A stretch of 11,675 nucleotides of DNA from NCBI GenBank assembly GCA_903953985.1, contig CAJBLW010000575.1, forward strand, positions 1 through 11,675, read 5' to 3'. Both the position numbers and the translations under genes were made by a program. Source of the stretch: an uncultured Burkholderiales bacterium. Its GTDB lineage: Bacteria > Pseudomonadota > Gammaproteobacteria > Burkholderiales > Burkholderiaceae_C. Numbering within the stretch: the first letter of the stretch is position 1; each line of letters starts with the position of its first letter. Of the stretch, positions 1 through 6,850 are shown in pieces. Under the pieces are notes generated by a model, which made no database searches, had not been told where the DNA came from, and saw only the letters and a list, made by a program, of their open reading frames with translations.

Positions 1-2
1 AC

Positions 3-182
3 GCCGCCTTTGACTCCGGCCTCATCACGATATCAACCAGCGGGCATGTTGTCCCGAGCGCTGCACTTTCGGATTCGACTATTGAGGTTCTAAGGCTGAC
101 TGAAGATTTTTGCATCCGGCTTCAACCTCAGCATGAACCCTACCTGTCCTGGCATCGTGAGCGAGTGTTCAAACAATCGTAG
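3..182 (+). CDS. HNH endonuclease domain protein, C-terminal end (5' truncated by window)
   Basis: The frame is open from the window edge and ends at TAG 180-182, giving 59 residues. It begins AAFDSGLITIS and ends near EPYLSWHRERVFKQS. From knowledge of the family, an 'aaFDsGLIsf' segment followed by a 'hrpYLawHRehVF' tail is typical of the C-terminus of stand-alone HNH_2-type endonucleases, often annotated as restriction or hypothetical endonucleases. In that family the catalytic His-Asn-His lies just upstream, and here it is outside the window. Activity therefore cannot be judged. The gene points towards the tRNA-Ser terminator and converges with it. A restriction or accessory role is inference from family only. 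Confidence 0.7.
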   Translation, partial: AAFDSGLITISTSGHVVPSAALSDSTIEVLRLTEDFCIRLQPQHEPYLSWHRERVFKQS

Positions 183-369
183 GCTACGGACAATCAAAAA
201 CAGCTGAACAACGAAATTTCGTTCGGCTTGGTTCAAAGCCTGATTTGCCTCAATCCGCAAATTCACGGCTCGGAACCAAATCCGAAAAAGTCATGTGGTT
301 TTGAGACAAACGGGGTTTGAGACGCCTTTCACGGGCTGCTGCCAGAGGTCGCAGTCAGGAGCCTAAAGC
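183..369. other. Non-coding gap between HNH gene and tRNA-Ser terminator
   Basis: No coding frame is credible here. The stretch is richer in A/T than its surroundings. It holds a 14-base perfect palindrome, AACGAAATTTCGTT (210-223), and a spaced inverted repeat, TTGGTTC (228-234) with GAACCAA (273-279). No U-run follows the palindrome, so it is not a clear terminator for the HNH gene. Confidence 0.5.
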
Positions 370-393
370 AAAAAGCCCCGCGTGGTGCGGGGC
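370..393 (-). terminator. Intrinsic terminator of tRNA-Ser
   Basis: Read on the minus strand, a 7-bp stem GCCCCGC/GCGGGGC (387-393 with 375-381) closes a 5-base loop and is followed directly by TTTTT (374-370). It lies 46 bases beyond the CCA end of the tRNA, in the right orientation. Two further small inverted repeats lie between the tRNA and this stem: CCTGC-TTA-GCAGG at 411-423 and TGAGGC-A-GCCTCA at 395-407. Confidence 0.85.
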
Positions 394-439
394 CTGAGGC
401 TGCCTCAATGCCTGCTAAGCAGGTTTTAGATCTTTGTAC

Positions 440-529
440 TGGCGGAGGAGGAGGGATTCGAACCCTCGGTAGTGTTGCCACTACGCCTGATTTCGAGTCA
501 GGTACATTCGACCACTCTGCCACCCCTCC
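440..529 (-). tRNA. tRNA-Ser, anticodon CGA (reads UCG)
   Basis: The minus strand folds as a 90-base class II tRNA. The acceptor stem GGAGGGG pairs with CTCCTCC (one G-U). G73 and an encoded CCA follow at 443-440. The anticodon stem is CCTGA/TCAGG with loop CTCGAAA, placing anticodon CGA at 495-493. There is a long variable arm (GTAGTGGCAACACTAC), diagnostic of Ser, and a T-arm GAGGG-TTCGAAT-CCCTC. It lies just downstream of the serS/lipoprotein genes on the same strand, with its own extended -10 promoter and its own terminator. No frameshift or mismatch suggests decay. Confidence 0.97.
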
Positions 530-557
530 GGATTCGGTTTCATTTGTCGAAGGCGAG

Positions 558-566
558 ATTCTAGCA
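558..566 (-). promoter_or_regulatory. Extended -10 promoter for tRNA-Ser
   Basis: On the minus strand TGCTAGAAT matches the extended -10 pattern TGnTATAAT with one difference. It would place the transcript start about 20 bases before the tRNA. The -35 region 17 bases upstream is poor (TAAAAA), as is common with extended -10 promoters. The site lies just past the stop codon of the lipoprotein gene. Confidence 0.55.
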
Positions 567-573
567 GAGCCTA

Positions 574-1032
574 TCAAGGCTTTTTAGGCACCATCACTGC
601 AGCATTGCGTGGGGCCATGGTCATCGACACCACACTGCTCGCCAACATGCCGCCATCCACCATCTCGAAAGTGGCCGTTCGCTCTTGCCGGGTCATGACC
701 ATAAAGCTGTTTTTGCCACGAACCGAAGACACCACAGTCCAGCCATTGGCTGGATAAGTCTCCAGGAAGAATCGGTAAGCGGCATCAAAATCGCGCCCCA
801 CGTCAAGCACCACCCGACCCACCCAATTGTCTCCGGCACCGATGATCAACGACTGATCGACCCGAATCATGGCTCCGGGTGGCAATGGCATCTGCCCAAG
901 CAACTGCAACGGATTCTGAACCTGGCCATCCAGACCCACTCCCACAGAAGTCGTTTTGCTTGTGGTGTTCGCACAGCCCGCCAAGCCAGCGACCGAAAGA
1001 ATTGCCCACAGCAAAAGTTGCATGCCATTCAT
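574..1032 (-). CDS. Small putative lipoprotein of unknown function
   Basis: A 152-residue protein. Its N-terminus is a hydrophobic signal peptide ending in a lipobox, LAGC, with Cys20 as the predicted lipidated residue. The mature part, about 132 residues, is a mixed alpha/beta sequence with a segment DAAYRFFLETYPANGWTV and a closing MAPRNAAVMVPKKP. I recognise no enzyme motif. The start was chosen at ATG 1032 because GGAG lies 7 bases before it. An ATG directly upstream (1035) gives only 4 bases, and an in-frame TTG at 1068 would overlap the serS stop. The n-region lacks the usual Lys/Arg, which is slightly odd. It follows serS by 32 bases on the same strand and is probably co-transcribed. 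An envelope location is inferred from the lipobox; its role is unknown. Confidence 0.75.
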   Translation of the reverse strand: MNGMQLLLWAILSVAGLAGCANTTSKTTSVGVGLDGQVQNPLQLLGQMPLPPGAMIRVDQSLIIGAGDNWVGRVVLDVGRDFDAAYRFFLETYPANGWTVVSSVRGKNSFMVMTRQERTATFEMVDGGMLASSVVSMTMAPRNAAVMVPKKP

Positions 1033-1064
1033 CATCGCACTCCAGGTGATTGCCAACAAAGACG

Positions 1065-2372
1065 TCAAACGCTCAGCCGCGCCAAGCCGCCCAGGTAAGG
1101 ACGCAGTGCCTCAGGCACTGTCACCGAACCATCCGCGTTCTGGTAATTCTCGAGCACCGCCACCAGCGCACGGCCCACGGCCAGGCCCGAACCGTTCAAG
1201 GTGTGGACCAGTTCGTTTTTGCCTTGCGCGTTCTTGAAGCGCGCCTGTAAGCGGCGTGCTTGGAAGGCCTCGCAGTTGGACACGGAGCTGATCTCGCGGT
1301 AGGTGTTTTGCGCAGGCACCCAGACCTCGAGGTCATAGGTCTGGCTCGCGCCAAAGCCCATGTCCCCCGTGCACAGGCTCATCACGCGGTAGGGCAGGCC
1401 CAGCTTTTGCAAAATGGCTTCGGCGTGGCCTGTCATGGCTTCGAGCGCTTCGTAGCTTTGCTCAGGGTGCACGATTTGCACCATCTCGACTTTGTCGAAC
1501 TGGTGTTGTCGGATCAGGCCGCGCACATCACGCCCGCCGCTGCCCGCCTCGGACCGAAAGCACGGAGTGTGTGCCGTGAGCTTGATGGGCAAATCAGCCT
1601 CGGCCAACACCTCGTCGCGCACCACATTAGTCAGTGTCACTTCAGAGGTGGGAATCAAATACAGCGCCTGGCTTTCTTCGCCCTCTTGTCCACCCTTATT
1701 GGCGGCAAACAGATCGGCTTCGAACTTGGGCAGCTGGCCCGTGCCGCGCAGCGTGTCGGCGTTCACGATGTAGGGCGTGTAGCACTCGGTGTAGCCATGC
1801 TCGCTGGTCTGCACATCCAGCATGAACTGCGCCAGCGCCCGGTGCAAACGTGCCACCGGGCCGCGCATGAAGGTGAAACGCGAGCCGGTCAACTTGGTGC
1901 CTGTGGCAAAGTCCAAGCCCAACTTCTCGCCGATGTCCACGTGGTCCTTGAGCTCGAAATCAAAACTGCGCACTGTGCCCCAACGGCGCACCTCGATGTT
2001 GCCTTCTTCGCCCTCGCCCACCGGCACGCTCTCATGCGGCAAATTGGGCACGGCCAACAGCAGGTCTTGCAGTTCGGCCTGAAGCACCTCAAGGCGCTGC
2101 GCCGAAGCGTCCAATTCGTCCTTGATCGCACCGACTTGCGCCATGACGGCTTCGGCCTCGGCGTGCTGGCCCTTGCCCTTGAGCATGCCAATTTGCTTGG
2201 ACAGGCTGTTGCGCTGGCTTTGCAGCTCTTCGGTTCGGGTTTGCAGCGTTTTGCGTTCGCCTTCGAGAGCGCGAAACGCGTCCACGTTCAGGAAGAGCTG
2301 AGGATTTTTTCGGGTCTGTAAACGCGCAACCACGGCGTCCAGGTCTTTGCGGAGAAGAACAATATCAAGCAT
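1065..2372 (-). CDS. serS: Seryl-tRNA synthetase
   Basis: A 435-residue class II aminoacyl-tRNA synthetase that charges tRNA-Ser (and tRNA-Sec where present) with serine in the cytoplasm. The N-terminal ~100 residues are a Lys/Gln/Glu-rich two-helix coiled coil (LDIVLLRKDLDAVVARLQ...) that grips the long variable arm of tRNA-Ser. The catalytic core follows: motif 2 around FRSEAGSGGRDVRG (Arg273, Glu275), the ISSVSNCEAFQARR segment, and motif 3 GSGLAVGRALVAVLENYQ (Arg401). Length matches the family. The ATG lies inside the end of ispH (8-base overlap, ATGCTTGA), which suggests translational coupling. The tRNA-Ser(CGA) it would charge lies about 540 bases downstream on the same strand. Confidence 0.97.
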   Translation of the reverse strand: MLDIVLLRKDLDAVVARLQTRKNPQLFLNVDAFRALEGERKTLQTRTEELQSQRNSLSKQIGMLKGKGQHAEAEAVMAQVGAIKDELDASAQRLEVLQAELQDLLLAVPNLPHESVPVGEGEEGNIEVRRWGTVRSFDFELKDHVDIGEKLGLDFATGTKLTGSRFTFMRGPVARLHRALAQFMLDVQTSEHGYTECYTPYIVNADTLRGTGQLPKFEADLFAANKGGQEGEESQALYLIPTSEVTLTNVVRDEVLAEADLPIKLTAHTPCFRSEAGSGGRDVRGLIRQHQFDKVEMVQIVHPEQSYEALEAMTGHAEAILQKLGLPYRVMSLCTGDMGFGASQTYDLEVWVPAQNTYREISSVSNCEAFQARRLQARFKNAQGKNELVHTLNGSGLAVGRALVAVLENYQNADGSVTVPEALRPYLGGLARLSV

Positions 2373-3342
2373 GGGGTGATTGTAGTGAGCCAGCTTCCGG
2401 ACTTTCTGAGGAGTCCAGCTTCAAACCCTTGGGCAGCGGGAACTTGATGGTTTCCTGAATGCCGTCCAAGGTACGCACCGACACCGCGCCCATGGCACGC
2501 AAGCGCTGAATCACGTCTTGCACCAGCACATCCGGAGCCGAGGCGCCGGCGGTGAGCCCCACTTTTTGGGCGCCTTCAAACCAAGTGGCGTCCAAGTCGG
2601 CGGCGCTGTCCACCATGTAGGCGGGCGTGCCCAAACGGTCGGCCAACTCGCGCAGGCGGTTGCTGTTGGAACTGGTCGGGCTGCCCACCACAATCACCAC
2701 GTCCACCATCGGGCTCATGAGCTTGACGGCATCTTGCCGGTTCTGGGTGGCGTAGCAAATGTCCTGCTGCTTGGGCTCGCGCACCTGCGGAAAGCGGGCC
2801 CTGACGGCCGCCACGATCTCGGCCGCATCGTCCACGCTCAAGGTGGTTTGCGTCACCACCGCCAACAACTCAGTTTGGGCAGGCTGGACCTTGGCCACGT
2901 CTTCCACGTCTTCCACTAAATGGATGCCGCTGTCGAGCTGGCCCATGGTGCCCTCTACCTCGGGGTGTCCCTTGTGGCCGATCATGATGAACTCATAACC
3001 CTCTTTGTGCAGCTTGGCCAGCTCCACATGCACCTTAGAGACCAGCGGGCAGGTGGCGTCAAAAATCCTGAATCCGCGTTGTACCGCTTCGTCCTGGATC
3101 GCCCGACTCACCCCATGGGCGCTAAAAATCAGCGTGGCCCCTGGCGGCACATCGGACAACTCTTCGATAAAGATCGCGCCCTTTTTTTTCAGATCGTCCA
3201 CTACATAGGTGTTGTGCACGATCTCGTGGCGCACATAAATCGGTCGGCCAAATTTGGTGAGCGCGTGCTCCACGATGTCGATCGCACGGTCCACACCGGC
3301 GCAAAAGCCACGCGGCTCGGCCAAAAGCACTTCAGATGTCAT
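2365..3342 (-). CDS. ispH: 4-hydroxy-3-methylbut-2-enyl diphosphate reductase (HMBPP reductase)
   Basis: A 325-residue iron-sulfur enzyme that performs the last step of the methylerythritol phosphate pathway, reducing HMBPP to IPP and DMAPP. The three cluster cysteines are present: Cys14 (PRGFCAGVDRA), Cys98 (DATCPLVSKVH) and Cys196 (DICYATQNRQ). The substrate-pocket histidines His43, His76 (SAHGVS) and His126, and the catalytic Glu128 (GHPEVEGT), are also seen. The C-terminal SPTSSNSNRL and TAGASAPD segments are typical. Start ATG 3342 overlaps the fkpB stop (TGATG) and has GGAG 7 bases upstream; the GTG one codon earlier is worse placed. The gene lies between fkpB and serS, an order consistent with an operon. 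The fkpB-ispH pair is also known in E. coli. Confidence 0.97.
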   Translation of the reverse strand: MTSEVLLAEPRGFCAGVDRAIDIVEHALTKFGRPIYVRHEIVHNTYVVDDLKKKGAIFIEELSDVPPGATLIFSAHGVSRAIQDEAVQRGFRIFDATCPLVSKVHVELAKLHKEGYEFIMIGHKGHPEVEGTMGQLDSGIHLVEDVEDVAKVQPAQTELLAVVTQTTLSVDDAAEIVAAVRARFPQVREPKQQDICYATQNRQDAVKLMSPMVDVVIVVGSPTSSNSNRLRELADRLGTPAYMVDSAADLDATWFEGAQKVGLTAGASAPDVLVQDVIQRLRAMGAVSVRTLDGIQETIKFPLPKGLKLDSSESPEAGSLQSPHA

Positions 3343-3785
3343 CACAGCACTCCAATCAGTTCAACTTCAAAGGTCACAGGCTGACCGGCCAAGGGGTGGT
3401 TGAAGTCAAACCAAACCGCGCCCTCCGCGTTCACTTCCAGCACCGTGCCCGCATAAGACCCCAAACCGTCCGGTGTGGGGAACTGCACCACATCGCCCGC
3501 CACATATTTTTCGGTCGGATCACCCAATTCGTTCAGCAGCTTGCGGGCCACCCATTGCTGCATGTCGGCGATGCGTTCGCCAAAAGCTTCGCCAGCAGGG
3601 ATCTCCATCACCACTCGGGTGCCTTCGGCCAAGCCCAACAAGCGCTGCTCGAGGGCGGGCGACAAGGTGCCCGAGCCCAGCGACAGGGTGGCGGGCTTTT
3701 CATGGAAGGTGTTGATGATGTCGCCCTGCGGCCCGGCCAGGCGGTAGTGAAGCGTCAAAAAAGAACCGGAATCAACAGTGGACAT
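3342..3785 (-). CDS. fkpB: FKBP-type peptidyl-prolyl cis-trans isomerase, FkpB/SlpA-like
   Basis: A 147-residue cytoplasmic prolyl isomerase and chaperone of the SlyD/FkpB type. The FKBP half starts SGSFLTLHYRLAGPQGDIINTF. It is interrupted by an insert-in-flap domain (about residues 70-125, GEAFGERIADMQQWVARKLL...) and returns with FDFNHPLAGQPVTFEVELIGV, the typical closing strand. There is no His-rich metal-binding tail, which favours FkpB over SlyD. Start ATG 3785 gives MSTVDSGSF; no good Shine-Dalgarno precedes it. A GTG at 3812 would add nine residues and also lacks one. It is first gene of the fkpB-ispH-serS set and overlaps ispH by one base, as its E. coli counterpart neighbours ispH. 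Confidence 0.9.
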   Translation of the reverse strand: MSTVDSGSFLTLHYRLAGPQGDIINTFHEKPATLSLGSGTLSPALEQRLLGLAEGTRVVMEIPAGEAFGERIADMQQWVARKLLNELGDPTEKYVAGDVVQFPTPDGLGSYAGTVLEVNAEGAVWFDFNHPLAGQPVTFEVELIGVL

Positions 3786-3838
3786 AAGGGTTTTCTGGAA
3801 TGCCGCAAACACGGCTAAACGGGCATAAAGGAGTCATT

Positions 3839-3844
3839 ATTGTA
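3839..3844 (-). promoter_or_regulatory. Possible -10 element for the fkpB-ispH-serS operon
   Basis: On the minus strand TACAAT lies 53 bases before the fkpB ATG, within the 129-base divergent region shared with radC. It differs from TATAAT at one position. No convincing -35 is seen 16-18 bases upstream, so the call is tentative. I see no clear promoter for radC in the same gap. Confidence 0.3.
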
Positions 3845-3914
3845 AAAAAACCCGGCCAAGCAGCCCCACCCAAGGGAATAAAAGGACCGAGGTCGCTCCA
3901 GGGAGGGGCAATAC

Positions 3915-4586
3915 ATGAGCATGAAGGACTTGCCTGTGGACGCGCGCCCGCGCGAAAAATTGCTCGCCCGTGGCCCGCAGGCCCTGAGTGATGTGGAGTT
4001 GCTGGCCATCTTGCTGCGCACCGGCATGGTGGGCAAAAACGTCTTCCAGCTGTCCGAAGAATTACTCGGGCCCGACGGCATCGCGGGCTTGCTGCAGGCC
4101 ACGGCGCAGTCACTCAAATTGGTCAAGGGCCTGGGTCCGGCCAAACAGGCTGAGCTGCTGGCCGTGTTCGAGCTGGCCCGCCGGGCTCTAAGCCAGCGCC
4201 TGAAAGAGCGCGAAGCATTCCAAACGCCCGACGCCGTCAAACAGTATTTGCAGCTGCAACTGGCGCACAAAAACCACGAAGTCTTTGCAGTGCTGTTTCT
4301 GGACAACCAAAACCGCATGCTGGCCATGGAAGAGCTTTTTCGGGGCACCCTCAGCCAGACCAGCGTTTACCCCCGCGAAGTGGTCATGCGCGCCCTGCAC
4401 CACCAAGCCGCCGCCGTGGTGCTGTCACACAACCACCCCAGTGGCTCGGTGCAGCCCAGCCGGGCCGACGAGCACCTGACCCAGACCCTCAAGGCCTCGT
4501 TGGCGCTGGTCGATGTGCGGGTGCTCGACCACATCATCGTCAGCCAGGGCCAGACCCTGTCGATGGCGGAGCAGGGCTTGATGTAG
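3915..4586 (+). CDS. radC: RadC family protein (JAB/MPN domain)
   Basis: A 223-residue protein of the usual family length. The N-terminal ~100 residues are helical with a helix-hairpin-helix-like segment (LKLVKGLGPAKQAELLAVFEL). The C-terminal JAB1/MPN domain carries a complete JAMM zinc motif: a Glu in MEELFRGT, then HNHPSG with His172 and His174, and Asp185 in PSRADEH. This fits a metal-dependent hydrolase fold. The historical DNA-repair role of radC in E. coli was withdrawn and the true substrate remains unclear. The start at ATG 3915 is supported by a GGGAGGGG Shine-Dalgarno 5-6 bases upstream; a second in-frame ATG lies two codons on. It is transcribed away from fkpB. Confidence 0.95.
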   Translation: MSMKDLPVDARPREKLLARGPQALSDVELLAILLRTGMVGKNVFQLSEELLGPDGIAGLLQATAQSLKLVKGLGPAKQAELLAVFELARRALSQRLKEREAFQTPDAVKQYLQLQLAHKNHEVFAVLFLDNQNRMLAMEELFRGTLSQTSVYPREVVMRALHHQAAAVVLSHNHPSGSVQPSRADEHLTQTLKASLALVDVRVLDHIIVSQGQTLSMAEQGLM

Positions 4587-4708
4587 AGGATCGCTTCGGC
4601 GCTCGCGATGACGGATATGTTCCGTCTTGACTAGGAGCATGGCAATCTGGTGACGCAGATCCACCAGCGCAGCCAGTAAACTCAGCGCTTTAATCTCCTG
4701 CGCCCGTT
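4587..4708 (+). other. Hairpin-rich spacer between radC and PfkB kinase
   Basis: It holds an interrupted inverted repeat, ATCGC (4590-4594) with GCGAT (4605-4609), whose inner part can alternatively form CGC-TTCG-GCG, a UUCG tetraloop. It also holds a perfect hairpin GACGGA-TATGT-TCCGTC (4610-4626). Neither is followed by a U-run, so a rho-independent terminator is not supported. The first motif resembles dispersed intergenic palindromes seen in many proteobacteria. No Shine-Dalgarno is seen before the ATG at 4709. Confidence 0.5.
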
Positions 4709-5707
4709 ATGTCCCACTATCACCTCTACGCCATCGGCAACGCCCTGGTCGATACCGAATACGAAGTCTCCGATGAACTGCTGAACGCCATGGGCGTGAG
4801 CAAGCGCCACATGACGCTGATCGACACCCCCCAACGCGCCGAACTGCTCACTCACGTTCAGGGCCTGCACGCCCGCCGCACCGGCGGCGGCTCAGCTGGC
4901 AACACCGTGGTGGCGCTGGCCCAATTGGGCGGCAAGGCCTTTTATTCGTGCCGGGTGGCTGACGACGAATTGGGTGCTTTCTACAGCCAGGACCTGCAAA
5001 CCAACGGCGTGGCCACCAACCTGACCCACACACAGGCGCAAGCAGGCCAAACTGGCAGCTGCATGGTGCTCGTCACGCCCGATGCCGAGCGCAGCATGTG
5101 CACCTTTTTGGGTGCCACCTCGCAACTCGATGCCAAGGCCCTGCACCCACAAGACATCGCCAAATCCCAAATTTATTACATGGAAGGCTACCTGGCCGCC
5201 TCGCCCACGGGCCTCGAAGCCGCCGTGCAAGGCCGCCAAATCGCCACCGAACACAAAGTTCAGACGGCCCTCACCCTCAGCGATGTGAGCATGATCAACT
5301 TCTGCCGCGCAGGCCTTGAGGCCATGATCGGCAACGGTCTGGACTACCTCTTTGCCAACGAAGAGGAAGCGCAAACCTGGTGCGGCGCCACCGAACTGGA
5401 CACCATCATCGGCCAGCTGTCGGCTTTGGCCAAAACCGTGTGCCTGACCCGAGGCTCCAAAGGCTGCATCGTTGTACAAGGCAACCAGCGCACCGAAGTG
5501 CCCGCCGTCCCCACGAAGGCGGTGGACACGAATGGTGCCGGCGACATGTTTGCCGGGGCCTTTTTGTATGGCATCACCCACGGCCAAAGCCCGGCGCAAG
5601 CCGCAGCGCTGGCCAACCGCGCAGCCGCTGCGGTGGTCAGCCAACACGGCAACCGCCTGACGGCTGCGCACCTGCAGCAGATTCACGCCGATTTCCAAAA
5701 GGCCTGA
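4709..5707 (+). CDS. PfkB-family carbohydrate/nucleoside kinase (adenosine kinase-like)
   Basis: A 332-residue ribokinase-fold kinase. The N-terminal signature RRTGGGSAGNTVVALAQLGG (from Arg56) is the PfkB GG motif for substrate binding. The C-terminal DTNGAGDMFAGAF carries the catalytic base Asp279 and the anion hole GAGD (Asp273-Asp279). The overall pattern (AIGNALVDTEYEVSD..., FLGATSQLD, YMEGYL) fits bacterial proteins annotated as adenosine kinase, which make AMP from adenosine and ATP. Substrate cannot be fixed from sequence; another purine nucleoside or a sugar is possible. The next gene, purT, starts 2 bases after its stop, supporting a purine role. The start ATG gives a normal N-terminus but has no evident Shine-Dalgarno. 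Confidence 0.88.
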   Translation: MSHYHLYAIGNALVDTEYEVSDELLNAMGVSKRHMTLIDTPQRAELLTHVQGLHARRTGGGSAGNTVVALAQLGGKAFYSCRVADDELGAFYSQDLQTNGVATNLTHTQAQAGQTGSCMVLVTPDAERSMCTFLGATSQLDAKALHPQDIAKSQIYYMEGYLAASPTGLEAAVQGRQIATEHKVQTALTLSDVSMINFCRAGLEAMIGNGLDYLFANEEEAQTWCGATELDTIIGQLSALAKTVCLTRGSKGCIVVQGNQRTEVPAVPTKAVDTNGAGDMFAGAFLYGITHGQSPAQAAALANRAAAAVVSQHGNRLTAAHLQQIHADFQKA

Positions 5708-5709
5708 GC

Positions 5710-6846
5710 ATGAAAAAAATACTGCTGCTGGGCTCCGGCGAGCTCGGCAAAGAATTCGTCATCAGCGCCAAACGCTTGGGCTGCCATGTGATTGCCTGCG
5801 ACAGCTATGCGGGTGCCCCCGCCATGCAAGTGGCCGACGAGTTTTGTGTCTTCAGCATGCTCGACGAAGCGCCACTGCGCGCTGCGATTGCCAAATACCA
5901 GCCCGATTTGATCGTGCCCGAGATCGAGGCCATCCGCACCGAGGTGCTGCTCGACGTCGAAAAGCAGGGCTTTGAGGTCATCCCCAGTGCCCGCGCCGCC
6001 AACCTGACCATGAACCGCGACCGCATCCGCGATGTGGCGGTGGGTCTGGGCGTGCGCACAGCGAAATTCAGCTACGCCGACTCGGCCGTCGAACTGCTGG
6101 CCCGTGCCACCGACATCGGTTTCCCGGTCGTCATCAAACCCGTGATGAGTTCATCGGGCAAAGGCCAGAGCGTCGCCAAAACCGCCGCCGACGTGCAGGC
6201 CAGTTGGGACTATGCCTGCGCGGGCATGCGCGGCGACCGCCAGAAAGTCATCGTCGAAGAGTTCATCCACTTCGAGTTTGAAATCACCTTGCTCACCATA
6301 CGACAACGCAACGGCCAAACCCTGTTTTGCCCACCCATTGGCCATGTGCAAGAGCGTGGCGACTACCAATACAGCTGGCAGCCTCAGGGTATGAAACCCG
6401 ATCAACTGTTGGCAGCACAGCAAATGGCCGAAAAAGTCACCACCGACCTGGGCGGCGCGGGCCTGTTCGGCGTGGAGTTTTTTGTGACGAAAGACGAGGT
6501 GATCTTCAGCGAACTGAGCCCTCGCCCGCACGACACCGGCATGGTCACACTCATCAGCCAAAACTTGAGCGAATTTGACCTGCACGCCCGCGCCATTTTG
6601 GGCCTGCCGATCCCCAGCATGACTTGCGTGGAAGGTGCCAGCGCTGTGGTATTGGCAGACAAGGATGGCCAAAACCCCCGCTTCACGGGTGTGGAAGAGG
6701 CCCTGAGCGAACCCGGCGTGGACGTGCGCATCTTTGGCAAACCCACCACCCGGCCTTATCGCCGCATGGCTGTGGCGCTGGCCCAAGGCCCGAACGCCCT
6801 GCAACGCGCACGCGAAGCCGCAGCCAAGATTTCAGTGGTGGTCTAA
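5710..6846 (+). CDS. purT: Formate-dependent phosphoribosylglycinamide formyltransferase (GAR transformylase 2)
   Basis: A 378-residue ATP-grasp enzyme that converts GAR, formate and ATP to formyl-GAR, the folate-independent version of the third purine step. The N-terminus ILLLGSGELGKEF is the PurT dinucleotide-like loop. The ATP-grasp core has FPVVIKPVMSSSGKGQS, VIVEEFIHFEFEITLL, and the metal-binding end GLFGVEFFVTKDEVIFSELSPRPHDTG. It ends VRIFGKPTTRPYRRMAVALA, typical of PurT. The protein is slightly shorter at the N-terminus than the E. coli enzyme (392). Start ATG 5710 was chosen because it follows the kinase stop by 2 bases; the open frame upstream is only the shadow of the kinase gene. 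It precedes galE by 4 bases. Confidence 0.96.
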   Translation: MKKILLLGSGELGKEFVISAKRLGCHVIACDSYAGAPAMQVADEFCVFSMLDEAPLRAAIAKYQPDLIVPEIEAIRTEVLLDVEKQGFEVIPSARAANLTMNRDRIRDVAVGLGVRTAKFSYADSAVELLARATDIGFPVVIKPVMSSSGKGQSVAKTAADVQASWDYACAGMRGDRQKVIVEEFIHFEFEITLLTIRQRNGQTLFCPPIGHVQERGDYQYSWQPQGMKPDQLLAAQQMAEKVTTDLGGAGLFGVEFFVTKDEVIFSELSPRPHDTGMVTLISQNLSEFDLHARAILGLPIPSMTCVEGASAVVLADKDGQNPRFTGVEEALSEPGVDVRIFGKPTTRPYRRMAVALAQGPNALQRAREAAAKISVVV

Positions 6847-6850
6847 ACCC

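Noticed and set aside
440..529. Attachment site in the tRNA-Ser gene
   Set aside because: No second copy of the tRNA 3' end and no integrase is present in the window, so an att site cannot be claimed.
329..577. Minus-strand open frame of 82 residues
   Set aside because: It is the translation of the tRNA-Ser gene and its terminator (the GGVAEWSNVPDSKSG type of false protein). It has no ribosome binding site.
1260..2321. Long plus-strand open frame opposite serS (353 residues)
   Set aside because: It is antisense to an unmistakable serS, is rich in His/Gln/Leu as expected from a reverse-strand shadow, and matches no family known to me.
5380..5709. Possible N-terminal extension of purT
   Set aside because: This stretch is a shifted frame of the PfkB kinase gene. 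PurT begins naturally at MKKILLLGSGELG (5710).
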